A DNA stretch of 64,000 nt from Streptomyces sp. TP-A0356. GTDB lineage: Bacteria; Actinomycetota; Actinomycetes; Streptomycetales; Streptomycetaceae. The notes beneath the pieces are model-generated. The model was not told the DNA's origin and made no database searches. It was given only the letters and a program-made list of their open reading frames with translations. Positions 27,639 to 37,064 of the stretch are shown piece by piece (within the stretch, counting starts at the first letter, position 1; every line of letters starts with the position of its first letter). The translations under genes were made by a program, and so were the position numbers. Where the stretch lies: positions 39,642 to 103,641 of the forward strand of contig NZ_BBZJ01000030.1 of NCBI RefSeq assembly GCF_001417775.1, written 5' to 3'.

Positions 27639-30107
27639 TCAGGAGCGCGCGAGCCGGGCCGCGAGATAGGGCGCGGTGGCACTGTGGCGGGCCCTCGCCA
27701 CCGTGGTCGGCGGGCCCGCCGCGACCACCCGCCCGCCCGCGTCGCCGCCGCCCGGCCCGAGGTCGATAACCCAGTCGGCGGTGGCGATCGTGTCCATGTC
27801 GTGCTCGACGAGGACGACCGTGTTGCCGGCGTCGACGAGCCGGTGCAGCTGTCGCAGCAGCAGCGCGATGTCCGAGGGGTGCAGCCCCGCCGTCGGCTCG
27901 TCGAGCAGGTAGAGCGCGTGCCCGCGGCGGGCTCGCTGCAGTTCGGTGGCCAGTTTGATGCGTTGCGCCTCACCGCCGCTGAGTTCCGTCGCGGGCTGGC
28001 CCAGCCGCAGGTACCCCAGTCCCACCTCGCGCAACGTGTCCAGACTGCGGGAGGCGGCCGGGACGGCGGACAGGAACTTGGCGGCGGCGTCGACGGACAG
28101 CGCCAGTACTTCCGCGATGTTCTTGCCTCGGTAGGTAACTTCCAGCGTTTCAGCGTTGTACCGGGCGCCTTCGCAGGTCGGGCACGGCGCGTAGGTGCCG
28201 GGCAGGAACAGCAGTTCCACCGCGACGAATCCTTCACCCTGGCAGGTCTCGCACCGCCCTTCGGGCACGTTGAAGGAGAACCGCCCGGCCGAGTAGCCGC
28301 GCGCCCTGGCTTCGTCCGTCGCCGCGTACAGCTTGCGCACCGCGTCGAACATCCCGGTGTACGTGGCCAGGTTGGACCGGGGCGTTCGGCCGATGGGCCG
28401 TTGGTCGACCCGGACCAGCCGGTCGAACGACTCAACCCCCGACGCGTCCTGGACGTCGACCTCCAGCTGCGCCTCGTCGGGTTCCTCGGGTACGAGTCCG
28501 AGGTGGCCGCGGACGACCTCGGCGAGCACCTGCGTCACCAGCGTCGACTTTCCGGAACCGGACACGCCCGTCACCGCCGTCAGCACGCAGAGCGGTACGT
28601 CCACGGACACGTCGTGCAGATTGTGGCGGGAGACGCCGCGCAGGTGCAGCCAGCCGTGGGGTGTGCGCGGGCGGTGATCGAGCGGCTGGGCGCGCCCGAA
28701 CAGGTATTGGCTCGTGGCCGACTCCGCGACCCGCTCAAGACCGGCGACCGGGCCGCTGTACAGCACACGTCCGCCGCCCTCGCCCGCACCGGGGCCGATG
28801 TCGACCACCCAGTCCGCCCGCCGTACGACGTCCATGTCGTGCTCCACGACGAACAGCGAGTTGCCCGCCGCCTTGAGGCGGTCCAGCACGTCCAGCAGCG
28901 GTTCCGCGTCAGCCGGGTGCAGGCCCGCGGAGGGTTCGTCGAGGACGTAGACGACGCCGAACAGCCCCGAGCGCAGCTGGGTGGCGATCCGCAGGCGCTG
29001 CGCCTCGCCGGGCGACAGGGTCGTCGAGCGGCGCCCGAGGCTGAGATATCCGAGACCCAGGTCGAGCAGTACGTCGATCCGCGCGACCAGATCGCCGCAG
29101 ATCCGGACCGCGACCTCGGTCGTCTCCCCGGATCGGGCGGTCGACGTGGTGGCGTCGGCCTCGGACCGCCCCGCGACGGGCCGCAGCAGCGCCACGACCT
29201 CGGTGAGCGGCATCGCGTTGATCTCGGCGATGGTACGTCCGGCGAAGGTCACGGCGAGCGCCTCGGGCCGCAGTCCGCTGCCGTGACAGGCGGGGCAGGG
29301 CACACTCCTGACGAACCGGAGCGCCCGTTCGCGCATCTTCTCGCTCTTGGAGTCGGCGAGGACGTGCATGACGTGCTTGCGGGCGCTCCAGAACCTGCCC
29401 TGGTAGCCGTAGTCGACGCGGTCCTCCTCCGGCTCGACGTACACGGAGGGCTGCTCGTCCGTGTACAGCAGCCAGTCCCGGTCCTTCTTCCTGAGCCTGC
29501 GCCACGGTCGGTCGATGTCGATCCCCAGGCCGCTCACGACACTGCGCAGGTTGGCTCCCTGCCAGGCGCCCGGCCAGGCGGCGATCGCTCCCTCGCGGAT
29601 GCTCAGCGAGGGATCCGGGACGAGCAGGTCCTCGGTGACGTCGTGCACGACGCCCAGTCCGTGGCACTCCGGGCAGGCGCCGGCCGCGGTGTTGGGTGAG
29701 AACGACTCGGCTTCCAGCCGTGCGGCCCCGGGCGGATAGGTCCCGGCGCGGGAGTACAGCATGCGCAGCAGATTGGACAGCGTGGTGAGAGTGCCGACCG
29801 TCGAACGCGAGCTGGGCGACCCGCGTCGCTGCTGCAGGGCCACGGCCGGTGGCAGTCCGGTGATCTCCTGCACGTGCGGTGCGCCGACCTGTTGCAACAG
29901 CCTTCGGGCGTACGGTGCCACGGACTCGAAGTAGCGCCGCTGTGCCTCCGCGTAGAGCGTGCCGAACGCGAGCGAGGACTTGCCCGACCCGGAGACGCCG
30001 GTGAAGGCGACCATCGCGTCCCGCGGAACGTCGACATCGATGTTCCGCAGGTTGTTCTCACCGGCGCCCCGGACATGCACGAAGGGGTCGGTCGCGTCCT
30101 TGTTCAC
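27639..30107 (-). CDS. UvrA paralog, ABC-type excinuclease subunit (drug-resistance class)
   Basis: Cytosolic dimeric ATPase that scans or binds damaged or drug-loaded DNA. The 822-residue protein has two ABC modules: Walker A FTGVSGSGKSSLAFGTLYAE near residue 35 and VTGVSGSGKSTLVTQVLAE near residue 510, signatures LSPGEAQRLRIATQL and LSGGEAQRIKLATEL, and Walker B VYVLDEPSAGLHP and LYLLDEPTAGLHP. Zinc-type pairs CPECHG, CPACHG, CETCQG and CPTCEG are present. It is about 120 residues shorter than housekeeping UvrA, as in the paralogs found near DNA-targeting antibiotic clusters (for example DrrC). Self-protection is possible but not shown. Confidence 0.85.
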   Translation of the reverse strand: MNKDATDPFVHVRGAGENNLRNIDVDVPRDAMVAFTGVSGSGKSSLAFGTLYAEAQRRYFESVAPYARRLLQQVGAPHVQEITGLPPAVALQQRRGSPSSRSTVGTLTTLSNLLRMLYSRAGTYPPGAARLEAESFSPNTAAGACPECHGLGVVHDVTEDLLVPDPSLSIREGAIAAWPGAWQGANLRSVVSGLGIDIDRPWRRLRKKDRDWLLYTDEQPSVYVEPEEDRVDYGYQGRFWSARKHVMHVLADSKSEKMRERALRFVRSVPCPACHGSGLRPEALAVTFAGRTIAEINAMPLTEVVALLRPVAGRSEADATTSTARSGETTEVAVRICGDLVARIDVLLDLGLGYLSLGRRSTTLSPGEAQRLRIATQLRSGLFGVVYVLDEPSAGLHPADAEPLLDVLDRLKAAGNSLFVVEHDMDVVRRADWVVDIGPGAGEGGGRVLYSGPVAGLERVAESATSQYLFGRAQPLDHRPRTPHGWLHLRGVSRHNLHDVSVDVPLCVLTAVTGVSGSGKSTLVTQVLAEVVRGHLGLVPEEPDEAQLEVDVQDASGVESFDRLVRVDQRPIGRTPRSNLATYTGMFDAVRKLYAATDEARARGYSAGRFSFNVPEGRCETCQGEGFVAVELLFLPGTYAPCPTCEGARYNAETLEVTYRGKNIAEVLALSVDAAAKFLSAVPAASRSLDTLREVGLGYLRLGQPATELSGGEAQRIKLATELQRARRGHALYLLDEPTAGLHPSDIALLLRQLHRLVDAGNTVVLVEHDMDTIATADWVIDLGPGGGDAGGRVVAAGPPTTVARARHSATAPYLAARLARS

Positions 30108-30727
30108 CGTTCCTGATTACCTGATCGCGCCGCGAACCGCGCGACAGACGTTGTCACCGGGCCCGCTCACAAGCAGCGTCGCCCTGTTGATGCCGCGCCG
30201 TCCAGGCCGCCGCGGATGGACTCCGGTGGATGCTGGCATCGTCGGTACGCACCGGCGTACGGGCTGTGCGGCATCGGGTGCATTCAGTGGCCCATCTCCC
30301 GGCCGTGGAGCGGTCCGGGCTGTTGGGGCGGTGCGCCTGCTGGGCTTCCTGGCCCACCAGGTGCGCTGCGTCGGCGCGGTCGAGTCCGGCGTAGCGGCCC
30401 GTACAGGCACGGGACTCCAACACGGTCACAGCCTGTCTCGACCATCGCACTGGCTGCAATGACAGATGAGGACGTAAACGGCCAGGGACCGCCCCTCGGG
30501 AGCCGGAGAGTCCCCTGACCAGGCAATTCGAGAGCCTGCTCCGGCAGCGATGGGTGAGGCGGCTCACAGGGGCCGGACGTCGCGGGCACCGGCCCAGTCA
30601 GGCGCTCCGCACTGATCCATCGGCGCCGTCGTTGCACCGGTGCCTCGCCGCCCGACGTCGACTTACACTCGGTCCCCGCGCGAGTAGCGTCGATCAAGGC
30701 GTATGGCACCCATGAAGGAGCGAGCGT
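30108..30727. other. Gene-free stretch of 620 bp
   Basis: No recognisable coding homology on either strand. It follows the upstream end of the UvrA paralog and precedes the formate dehydrogenase fragment; it may hold promoters for both but none is clear. Confidence 0.45.
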
Positions 30728-31006
30728 ATGGGCCTGGAGCGGTGGATCGGTCAGTGGCCCGTATACCGGCAGCTCACCGGCCCCGACCGGCTTGGCCGGG
30801 GCAAGGCGGCCGAGTCCCCGCGCTCGGCAGCTCTCGGACCCCGCACCGACCGCGCGGACCGAGTCGCGGACTCCGTCTGCCCCTATTGCGCCGTGGGCTG
30901 CGCGCAGCGTGTCTACGCCAAGGACGACCGGGTCATCCAGATCGAGGGCAACCCGGACAGCCCGATCTCGCGCGGCCGGCTGTGCCCGAAGGGAGAGACC
31001 AACTGA
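30728..31006 (+). pseudogene. N-terminal fragment of a formate dehydrogenase catalytic subunit
   Basis: Ninety-two codons read GLERWIGQWPVYRQLTGPDR, then DSVCPYCAVGCAQRVYAKDD and IQIEGNPDSPISRGRLCPKG, ending at a stop soon after. The Cys pattern CxxCxxxC...C binds the 4Fe-4S cluster at the entry of molybdenum bis-MGD oxidoreductases, and the start matches the large Streptomyces FdhN-type formate dehydrogenase, often a selenoprotein. The remaining thousand or so residues are absent, so the enzyme is lost here. Confidence 0.75.
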
Positions 31007-31095
31007 CCACCCGGCCCAGCGACATCTTCCCGCACACCCACAGCTATCCGCCGGTCGCCGCTGTCAGCGGCGCCGAGCAGAAAGAGGAGCCCCCG

Positions 31096-31552
31096 ATGGC
31101 AGCAGAGAGAGCCATGCCCGTCACATTCGCCGCCGGCCACCCGGGGGCCTGACTCTGCGCTGGTGATCTACCGTTCCAAGGACAAGCACGGAATCGGCTC
31201 AGACGGCCACCTCTACGGTGAGACCGGCCAGACCGACGCCGTCCAGCGGGAAGCAGACAGCCGGTACTGGAGCGTATCCCCGGCCCGAAGGCCGACCCTG
31301 CGCCTACTCATCGTGGTTACCGGCGGAGTGGTCTGCCGAATCTGGCCCGTCGACGCCGACGCCGACTGGTGTGAGGAGCCAGGCGAAACCGGAAAGGTCG
31401 CATTGCCCCTTGCCGACCATCCGCTCGACCCCGGCGAGGTTCAGGTTCTCTATCCGCACCTCGGCATAGCTGTCGGAGACGAACTGCCCGCACGCCGAGG
31501 CCCATACGCCACTACATGCCCATCGCCGCAGCACAGGACTGAGGTTGAGGCC
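31096..31552 (+). pseudogene. Conserved hypothetical protein with two frameshifts
   Basis: A likely original reading frame starts at ATG 31096 (AGGAG upstream) with AAERAMPVTFAAGHPG. An extra G in the run near 31143 shifts it; the continuation reads LVIYRSKDKHGIGSDGHLYG, SRYWSVSPARRPTLRLLIVV and VCRIWPVDADADWCEEPGE. Near 31500 a second shift restores the end HYMPIAAAQD and a stop at 31552. If the shifts are not repaired, an in-frame product from 31163 to 31636 is possible. I do not recognise the family. Confidence 0.45.
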
Positions 31553-31636
31553 CAGCTCACCGCTCGTGCTCGACGGATGGACCCAGGTGGGGCCGATCCT
31601 CATCGGTGGTCCGTTAGGCTGAATGCCGCGGAATGA

Positions 31637-31961
31637 GACACTCCTGCCAGCGTTCAAGGTGATGGCGTTACTCTGACTTGGGGCCCCGAATCAGCGCATC
31701 TACTTCTCAACCTGGCCAACCACGCACGCTGACCCTCTTCGTGGGAAGCATCAGGTAATCGGCCGTCGTGAGGTGTGCGGGACAGGGACACCTCGCGTCG
31801 TCGGGGGTACGCCGAGAAAACCGATCCGGTCCGCCCAAGCACACGGTCCGTCCGAATGGTCAGGCGTTCCAAAGCAGTCCCTCCGCGTCCGGAACGTCTG
31901 CGGTCTTTCGCCATGCTCCGGTCCACGACAGTGACACGAGCCGCGCACTAGTCGACGCAGT
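31637..31961. other. Gene-free stretch
   Basis: No supported gene, repeat or RNA seen in this 325-bp interval. Confidence 0.4.
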
Positions 31962-32792
31962 CTACTGAAACCCGCCGGGCTGGTCCTTGGCCCACCACAG
32001 GAACGCGGCGGAGTGCTGCTGGTTGGCGAAGCCCTCGCCGACGAGGGTGTGCAGGAGGTCGTTGCTCCAGAGGATGAGCCGGCCGAGGGTCCAGTTCACC
32101 GACTCGGGGGCTGGCAGTTCGAGTCCGTAGACCGCCCGGGCTATCTCGCGCTTGCCGCCCGCCGCCGTCGTGTACTTGAGGATCGACAGGAACCGCTCGG
32201 GCTGCACCACGCACAGCACCCTCGTGAGGAGCGCCTCCTTGAAGCCGGTCATGGCGAACGGCTTCGTACCGGCCAGCAGATGCTGGAGGCGGTCTTCCAA
32301 CGGCACGTCGTCGGGTCCGTACAGGAGGTACTCGATCGTCTTGCGGGTCGACTCCCCGGCCTCCGCGTCTCCCATCGCGTTCCAGGCGGAGTTGAACGTG
32401 GCCTGGTTGCCGGGGTGGGCTCCGACATCGGAGTTGGCGAAGTCCTTGAGAAGCCTGGGGTCACAACTGCCCAGCCCGTCGGGGGAGAAGATCTCCTGGT
32501 ACTTCGACCAGTAGGCGGCGACCTGGGCATCGAAGTCGGGCTGGGTGGCGAGGTACTTCGCCTTGAGCCGGGCCGCCCGTTCCAGCCGCGCGGAGTCGAC
32601 GTCGTCGGGTGTCGGGAAGCGGGCCTTGAGGTCGCCGAAGGAGCGGTGCTGTTCCTTCTTCGCGAGAGCGGGCTCGCCGTGCTCCCATTCGTAGCCGCAC
32701 CGGTGCTTCATGACCCTGCGGCCGTCGTCCAGGGTGCGGAGCAGTTCGATGTCCTCGTCGTCACTGCACAACGGGCACATGGCCAAACCCAT
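31962..32792 (-). CDS. Conserved protein with N-terminal zinc ribbon, unknown function
   Basis: A 276-residue soluble protein. The start MCPLCSDDEDIELL followed by MKHRCGYEWEHGE suggests a zinc-ribbon-like Cys set, then a helical middle region (RLERAARLKAKYLATQPDFD) and a C-terminal block with PERFLSILKYTTAAGGKREI and GEGFANQQHSAAFLWWAKDQ. The C-terminal block recalls modules in restriction-type and other nucleic-acid-related proteins, but I cannot name a family. The ATG at 32792 has GGGGGA close upstream. It is divergent from the copper-chaperone-like gene, with a TTTGCA-type palindrome between them. Confidence 0.65.
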   Translation of the reverse strand: MGLAMCPLCSDDEDIELLRTLDDGRRVMKHRCGYEWEHGEPALAKKEQHRSFGDLKARFPTPDDVDSARLERAARLKAKYLATQPDFDAQVAAYWSKYQEIFSPDGLGSCDPRLLKDFANSDVGAHPGNQATFNSAWNAMGDAEAGESTRKTIEYLLYGPDDVPLEDRLQHLLAGTKPFAMTGFKEALLTRVLCVVQPERFLSILKYTTAAGGKREIARAVYGLELPAPESVNWTLGRLILWSNDLLHTLVGEGFANQQHSAAFLWWAKDQPGGFQ

Positions 32793-32925
32793 GGTTCCCC
32801 CACTCCGTCGGTGTCCGTGCCGCCCGGCGGGCCGGCGTGTCCCCTGGCCCGAGAGGCGCATGGTGGCATCCGGCTCGGGCAGGCGGTAGCGGTGCCGGGG
32901 GCGGCGACCACCCCGACAACCGATA

Positions 32926-32940
32926 TTGGCATACTGCAAA
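32926..32940 (+). promoter_or_regulatory. Palindrome TTGGCA-TAC-TGCAAA, operator abutting a start codon
   Basis: One mismatch from the TTTGCA-N3-TGCAAA consensus found at several other promoters in 32.9-42.1 kb. Its centre CATACT resembles a -10 box; with the usual distance transcription would begin near ATG 32942, giving a leaderless message. Confidence 0.6.
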
Positions 32941-32941
32941 G

Positions 32942-33466
32942 ATGACAGGCACAACCCCGCGTGTCCGCATTCCTCTCGCAGCATCCCTGGCCGTGGCACT
33001 CGCCGTCCTGGCAGCCGGGTGCGCGGGAAGTCCCTCCTCCTCTTCTCATGCCGACGCCTCCGCTCCCGTGTCAAGCAGCGGCCCGGGCCGTATCCATGTG
33101 GACGTGGCCGACGTCGACATGACGATCACGGATGCCGTCGCCCACCTCGATCGCTCGGGTGACGGCTCGCTCAGCATGGAGGTGCGCAACAACGACGGCG
33201 TCCCCGAGCACCTCGGCATGGTCGCGACCCCGGTCGGCGGACGGGGTGAGTTGGTCGGGGGGAAGTCGGCAGGGGGCGACGGTTCGCTGTCCACCGCCGG
33301 CATCCTGCTGCTGAGCGGCACCACCGTCACCTTCGGAAGCGGAAACGGGCCGCGCGTCCTGCTGCATCGGGTACACGGCGTCACGGCCGCGCACACGCTG
33401 CCGGTGTCCCTGCAGTTCGGCATCGCCGGACTGGTCAGGTTCGAGGTGCGAGTCGCCTCATCCTGA
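32942..33466 (+). CDS. Lipoprotein resembling PCu(A)C copper chaperones
   Basis: A 174-residue secreted lipoprotein: basic N-terminus, hydrophobic core and lipobox LAAGC near residue 26, then a Ser-rich linker and a beta-sandwich domain (SMEVRNNDGVPEHLGMVATP, GILLLSGTTVTFGSGNGPRV, VSLQFGIAGLVRFEV). The domain size and pattern match the PCu(A)C/DUF461 group that delivers copper to cytochrome oxidase, although the classical Met/His ligands are few. The operator palindrome ends one base before the ATG. The stop region overlaps the convergent SnoaL-like gene by nine bases. Confidence 0.6.
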   Translation: MTGTTPRVRIPLAASLAVALAVLAAGCAGSPSSSSHADASAPVSSSGPGRIHVDVADVDMTITDAVAHLDRSGDGSLSMEVRNNDGVPEHLGMVATPVGGRGELVGGKSAGGDGSLSTAGILLLSGTTVTFGSGNGPRVLLHRVHGVTAAHTLPVSLQFGIAGLVRFEVRVASS

Positions 33467-33910
33467 CGCCCCTGTCCGGGGTCCGCGTACGGTTCCCCGC
33501 TCCCCCGCGTATCCCGCGGTGGCGCCGGTGAAGGCCGCTTCGAGCGCCCGGGCGCGGTCGGCGTAGCCGGCGATCCGGGTGATGAGGCCGCCGGTGACGT
33601 CGAAGACGTGGTAACTGACGCTTTCCGGGTCGGCCGGCGGCACCGTGCCGTGGATCCGCAGGCCGAGGACGACGGCCGCCGGATAGGTGAAGGTCTCCTC
33701 GGCTCTCGCCCGCAGTCCGAGTGCGTACAGACGGGAGCAGCGGCTCAGGACGTGGGAGCGGGCGTGGCAGCCTGTTGCGCCACCCTCCGGCGGGCTCCAG
33801 TGAACGTTCGGGTGCAGGAGGTCGGCGAGCAGTAGGCAGTCGGCGGTTTCCAGGGCCTCGCGCAGCCGAGCGGTGACAACGCGTTGGCCGGCACTGGGAC
33901 TTGATGTCAT
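33458..33910 (-). CDS. SnoaL/NTF2-like small protein
   Basis: A 150-residue protein with the cone-shaped alpha+beta NTF2 fold pattern: an N-terminal helix VTARLREALETADCLLLADL followed by LHPNVHWSPPEGG, and the C-terminal strands SVSYHVFDVTGGLITRIAGY. Such proteins act as small hydrolases, cyclases or isomerases, or bind ligands. The ATG immediately follows the stop of the flavin monooxygenase (TAG then ATG), so the two are coupled and probably act on the same compound. Confidence 0.7.
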   Translation of the reverse strand: MTSSPSAGQRVVTARLREALETADCLLLADLLHPNVHWSPPEGGATGCHARSHVLSRCSRLYALGLRARAEETFTYPAAVVLGLRIHGTVPPADPESVSYHVFDVTGGLITRIAGYADRARALEAAFTGATAGYAGERGTVRGPRTGASG

Positions 33911-35197
33911 CTAACTCTCCGCGCTTCGGGTCTGCTCCCCGGAACTCTTCGCCGCCTGCGCGTGTGTGCTGCGCGAGGGGCGCTGTGCGCTCGTGTCCGT
34001 TGTTCCCGCCCAGGCCGGTACCGAGGCGAGTTGGCGCAGGTATGGTCGTTGCCGGCCGGTGAGTGCCATGCCCGCGAGGCGGCTCGCTCCGGGCAGGCCG
34101 GCAGACCGCAGGCCCAGTCGGCGCAGGCGCAGTTGCCGGGCCGAGGCAGGAACGAACCAACGGGCGGTTCTGCGGGCGGATCGCTGCCTGCGCGTGATGA
34201 CCGGCCGCCAGAGTCGTTCGTATCCGGCGAGCGCCTCCTCGATGCTGCTGGTTCCGGCGAGTTGGTCGGCGAGGACGTAGGCTCCGGCGATCGCCAGCGA
34301 GGCGCCCTGTGCGGCGAGCAGGGACACGGCGTGGCAGGCGTCGCCGACCAGGACGACCCGGCCACGGCTCCAGCACGGCAGGTCGGTCTGGGCGACCTGG
34401 TCGTAGTAGATCCGCGAGGGCGGCGGGCAGTTGGCGAGGGCTCGGGGTACCAGCCAGCCGACCGAGCCGTACTCGCGGCGGAGGGCGGCCCGGGTGTCGT
34501 CGGGCAGGCGGGGTTCGGTGGCGTGGTGCACGGCGAACGCGGCGACTTTGCCGTCCCGCAGGGCGTAGAGGCCCATCTGTCTGCCGATGGTGTCGGTGAG
34601 GCAGAACCGGTCTCCGAGTTCGGCGTGTGCGGCGGGGTCGTCGAAGGTGAACGCGGCCGTGTGGTAGCCCAGGTACCGCACGTACCGCTGTTCCTCGCCG
34701 AAGGCCAGGGCCCGCACGGTGGAGTGGATGCCGTCGGCCCCGACGAGGAGGTCGGCGTCTAGGCTGCTGCCGTCGGTGAGCGTGACGCGGACGCCGTAGG
34801 GACGCGCGTCGATGCGTGCCGGGCCGACACCGAAGCGCAGACCCACGGCGAAGGACAGGCGCTCCCGCAGGGCGAGTTCGAGGTCGGGCCGCATGACGCT
34901 CAGCAGTCGGCCGTTCAGGGCACGGGCGAACCGGTCGTACTCGAGCCGGGCACGGCACCGGCCGTCGTCGTCGACGAACGCCGCCCCGGAGACCGCATAG
35001 CTCAGTTCCTCCAGCCAGGGCAGCACACCCATGGCCTCGGCCGCTTCGTAGCCCGGGCCGAAGAAGTCGATCATGTAGCCCTCGGTGCGCGGTCCTGGCG
35101 CCTTCTCGACGACCACGACCTCCCAGCCGAGCACGTTGTGCAGGCGCCCGGCGAGCGACAGCCCGGCGATACCGGCTCCGCAGATCACTGCCTTCAT
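33911..35197 (-). CDS. FAD-dependent monooxygenase (PHBH/aromatic hydroxylase family)
   Basis: NAD(P)H-dependent hydroxylase of the FAD_binding_3 group, 428 residues. The first strand has the dinucleotide motif AVICGAGIAGLSLAGRL, the middle LLVGADGIHSTVRALAF (DG motif), and the C-terminal FAD phosphate motif GRVVLVGDACHAVSLLAAQG. A Ser/Arg/Thr-rich tail follows residue 400. It heads an operon with the SnoaL-like gene and has the TTTGCACTATGCAAA palindrome 55 bases upstream. MKAV at 35197 is chosen because the FAD strand begins there. The substrate is unknown. Confidence 0.85.
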   Translation of the reverse strand: MKAVICGAGIAGLSLAGRLHNVLGWEVVVVEKAPGPRTEGYMIDFFGPGYEAAEAMGVLPWLEELSYAVSGAAFVDDDGRCRARLEYDRFARALNGRLLSVMRPDLELALRERLSFAVGLRFGVGPARIDARPYGVRVTLTDGSSLDADLLVGADGIHSTVRALAFGEEQRYVRYLGYHTAAFTFDDPAAHAELGDRFCLTDTIGRQMGLYALRDGKVAAFAVHHATEPRLPDDTRAALRREYGSVGWLVPRALANCPPPSRIYYDQVAQTDLPCWSRGRVVLVGDACHAVSLLAAQGASLAIAGAYVLADQLAGTSSIEEALAGYERLWRPVITRRQRSARRTARWFVPASARQLRLRRLGLRSAGLPGASRLAGMALTGRQRPYLRQLASVPAWAGTTDTSAQRPSRSTHAQAAKSSGEQTRSAES

Positions 35198-35251
35198 CGG
35201 TGTGCATCGCCTCTTCCACGCCCGGGACACTCACGCACCTCTCCCCATACT

Positions 35252-35266
35252 TTTGCACTATGCAAA
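35252..35266. promoter_or_regulatory. Palindrome TTTGCA-CTA-TGCAAA, putative MarR operator
   Basis: Perfect 6-bp arms with a 3-bp spacer. On the minus strand the centre reads CATAGT, a -10-like box pointing toward the monooxygenase gene that starts 55 bases away. It is also upstream of the divergent permease pseudogene. Confidence 0.7.
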
Positions 35267-35461
35267 CCTCGCGGCAAGAAGACCTCGGACGGCCGACCGC
35301 ACGAACCCGTGGCCGTTTCCCTCGGTCGGGCCAGGGCACCCTCTCCGGCGGGCCGACGACCCGCCTGGGCATCTTGACGCTCCCTAACGCCTTTCTGACG
35401 ACTCCTTGACGTACCGTCGAGAGCGGTGTTCCGGGAAGACGGGTCGGCGAAGTGTCCCCAG

Positions 35462-36896
35462 GTGAGTCCTCCGTTTCGGAGCATCGAGGAAGGTCTTCGC
35501 GTTACCCCGTCGAAGCCGGCCGCCGCCGTCTCGGCCGCCCCGCCCCGGGTCCTGCCCGGACGCGGCCCCTGCCGTTCCGTTCTCTTCTTCGCGTTCGCCT
35601 TCACGGTGATCGCCGACCCGGTCTCCTCGGTCGCCTACGCGATCGAGGCCCCGCTGCGCGCCCTGCACGGCGACCTCTGCTGCTGCCGACGATGAGCCTG
35701 GTCATCGGACTCGTCGTACTGGTCACCGCGAACTACTGGCAGCTCGTGCGGCGCTTCCCCAAGGGCGGCGGCGCGGCGGGCGCGGCCGGGCGGGCCTTGG
35801 GCGCGCGCTGGACGTTCCTGCCCGTCGGCGCCTGGTCGTGGACTTCGTCCTGACCATCGGCATCTCGATCGCCGCGGCGGCGAGTGCGGTGATCGCCCTG
35901 TTCCCGGGCCTGGCCCCGTTCCGGATCCCGCTCGCGCTGCTGCTTCTCGCGGTGGTGGCGGGGCTGACCTGGTTCGGGCACGGCAGGCGACTGCTGTTCG
36001 CCGTGATGACCGTCGCCTTCGTCCTCATCTCCGTGGCCGTTCTCGTCCTGGGCTTCACGTCCCGGCACGGCACCGGTAATGCCGTCGCCACGGCCGACCC
36101 GGGCCACCCCGCCGTGCTCGCGGCGGTGCTGGCCTTCCCGGTCGCCATGGCACTGGCCACCGGTATCGAGGCGCCCTCCACCGTGATCGCCCAGCTCGGC
36201 CAGCTCGACGACACCCACCGCCGGCGCTTCGGCCGCGGCACGCTCGCGCTGCTGCTGGTCATCGTCGGCGGCCTGACCCTCGCCCTGACCGCTCTCGCCG
36301 TGCGGCTGCACGTCGGCATCCCCAAGGCCGATTCCACCCAGATCGCCGACATCGCCCATGCCGCCGCCGGAGGGGGCTGGGTGTACGGCGCCTTCCAGCT
36401 GACCAGCTCGCTGCTGCTGCTCGCCGCGGCCAGCTCGTCCTTCCAGGCCGGACCGGGGCTGCTGAAGGCCCTCTCCGGTTCGGCCGAGCGGCCCGGCGTC
36501 CTGCCGCCGGTACTGGGCCGGACCAACCGGCACCACACCCCGTACTGGTCGGTCGTGGTCTACCTGGCCGCCGCCGCACTGATCATCATCGCCGCGGCCG
36601 GCCAGGAGCAGGAACTCGTGCTGTTCTACGCGGTCGCCGTCTTCGTCAGCTTCCTGATCGGGCTGCTGGCCATGGCCCGGTTCGCCCACCGGGAGCGGAA
36701 GACCACCCTGACCTGGCTGAGCGGTCTGGCCGCCGTGGCCGTCGCCTTCACCCTCGCGGTGAACCTGCTGCACGGCTGGCCGGCGCCGGCCCTTGCCGCG
36801 ACCCTGCTCGTCGCGGGAGCCCTGTACGCCCGGTGGGCGCGGGCCGGGCGCCCCGCGGACATCGAGGATGTCGAGGCCCGCGCCGAAGCGGCGTGA
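35462..36896 (+). pseudogene. APC-superfamily permease with two frameshifts
   Basis: Ordered pieces in three frames: VLFFAFAFTVIADPVSSVAY then EAPLRALHGDL, a shift near 35680, TMSLVIGLVVLVTANYWQLV and RRFPKGGGAAGAAGRALGA, a missing C near 35830, then DFVLTIGISIAAAASAVIAL through to the stop at 36896. About eleven membrane helices with the amino-acid/polyamine/organocation permease pattern. Each break is one or two bases, so either recent inactivation or base-calling error is possible. It is divergent from the FAD monooxygenase. Confidence 0.7.
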
Positions 36897-37032
36897 CACC
36901 GGCCGACGGCTGCGCCCAAGTGCTGGGCGCGGTCCGACTCCGGCGGAGCGGAATGCGCCGCCGCGGACGACAGGGCCGCCCTCTCCCACCACGACCGATA
37001 CCCGATGCCCGCGACACGCCCCCTTGACTCGT

Positions 37033-37047
37033 TTTGCATAATGCAAA
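37033..37047. promoter_or_regulatory. Palindrome TTTGCA-TAA-TGCAAA, putative MarR operator
   Basis: Perfect arms; centre CATAAT is a good -10 box for the chloride-channel gene whose ATG is 18 bases downstream. Confidence 0.75.
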
Positions 37048-37064
37048 GGTATGAAAGGGAAACG

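Noticed and set aside
27237..29699. An 820-codon plus-strand frame over the UvrA paralog
   Set aside because: The minus strand has all ABC and zinc motifs; the plus-strand frame has none.
30728..31006. The stop after the formate dehydrogenase stub as a selenocysteine codon
   Set aside because: The sequence after the stop has no homology to the family, and the known Sec position is far downstream.
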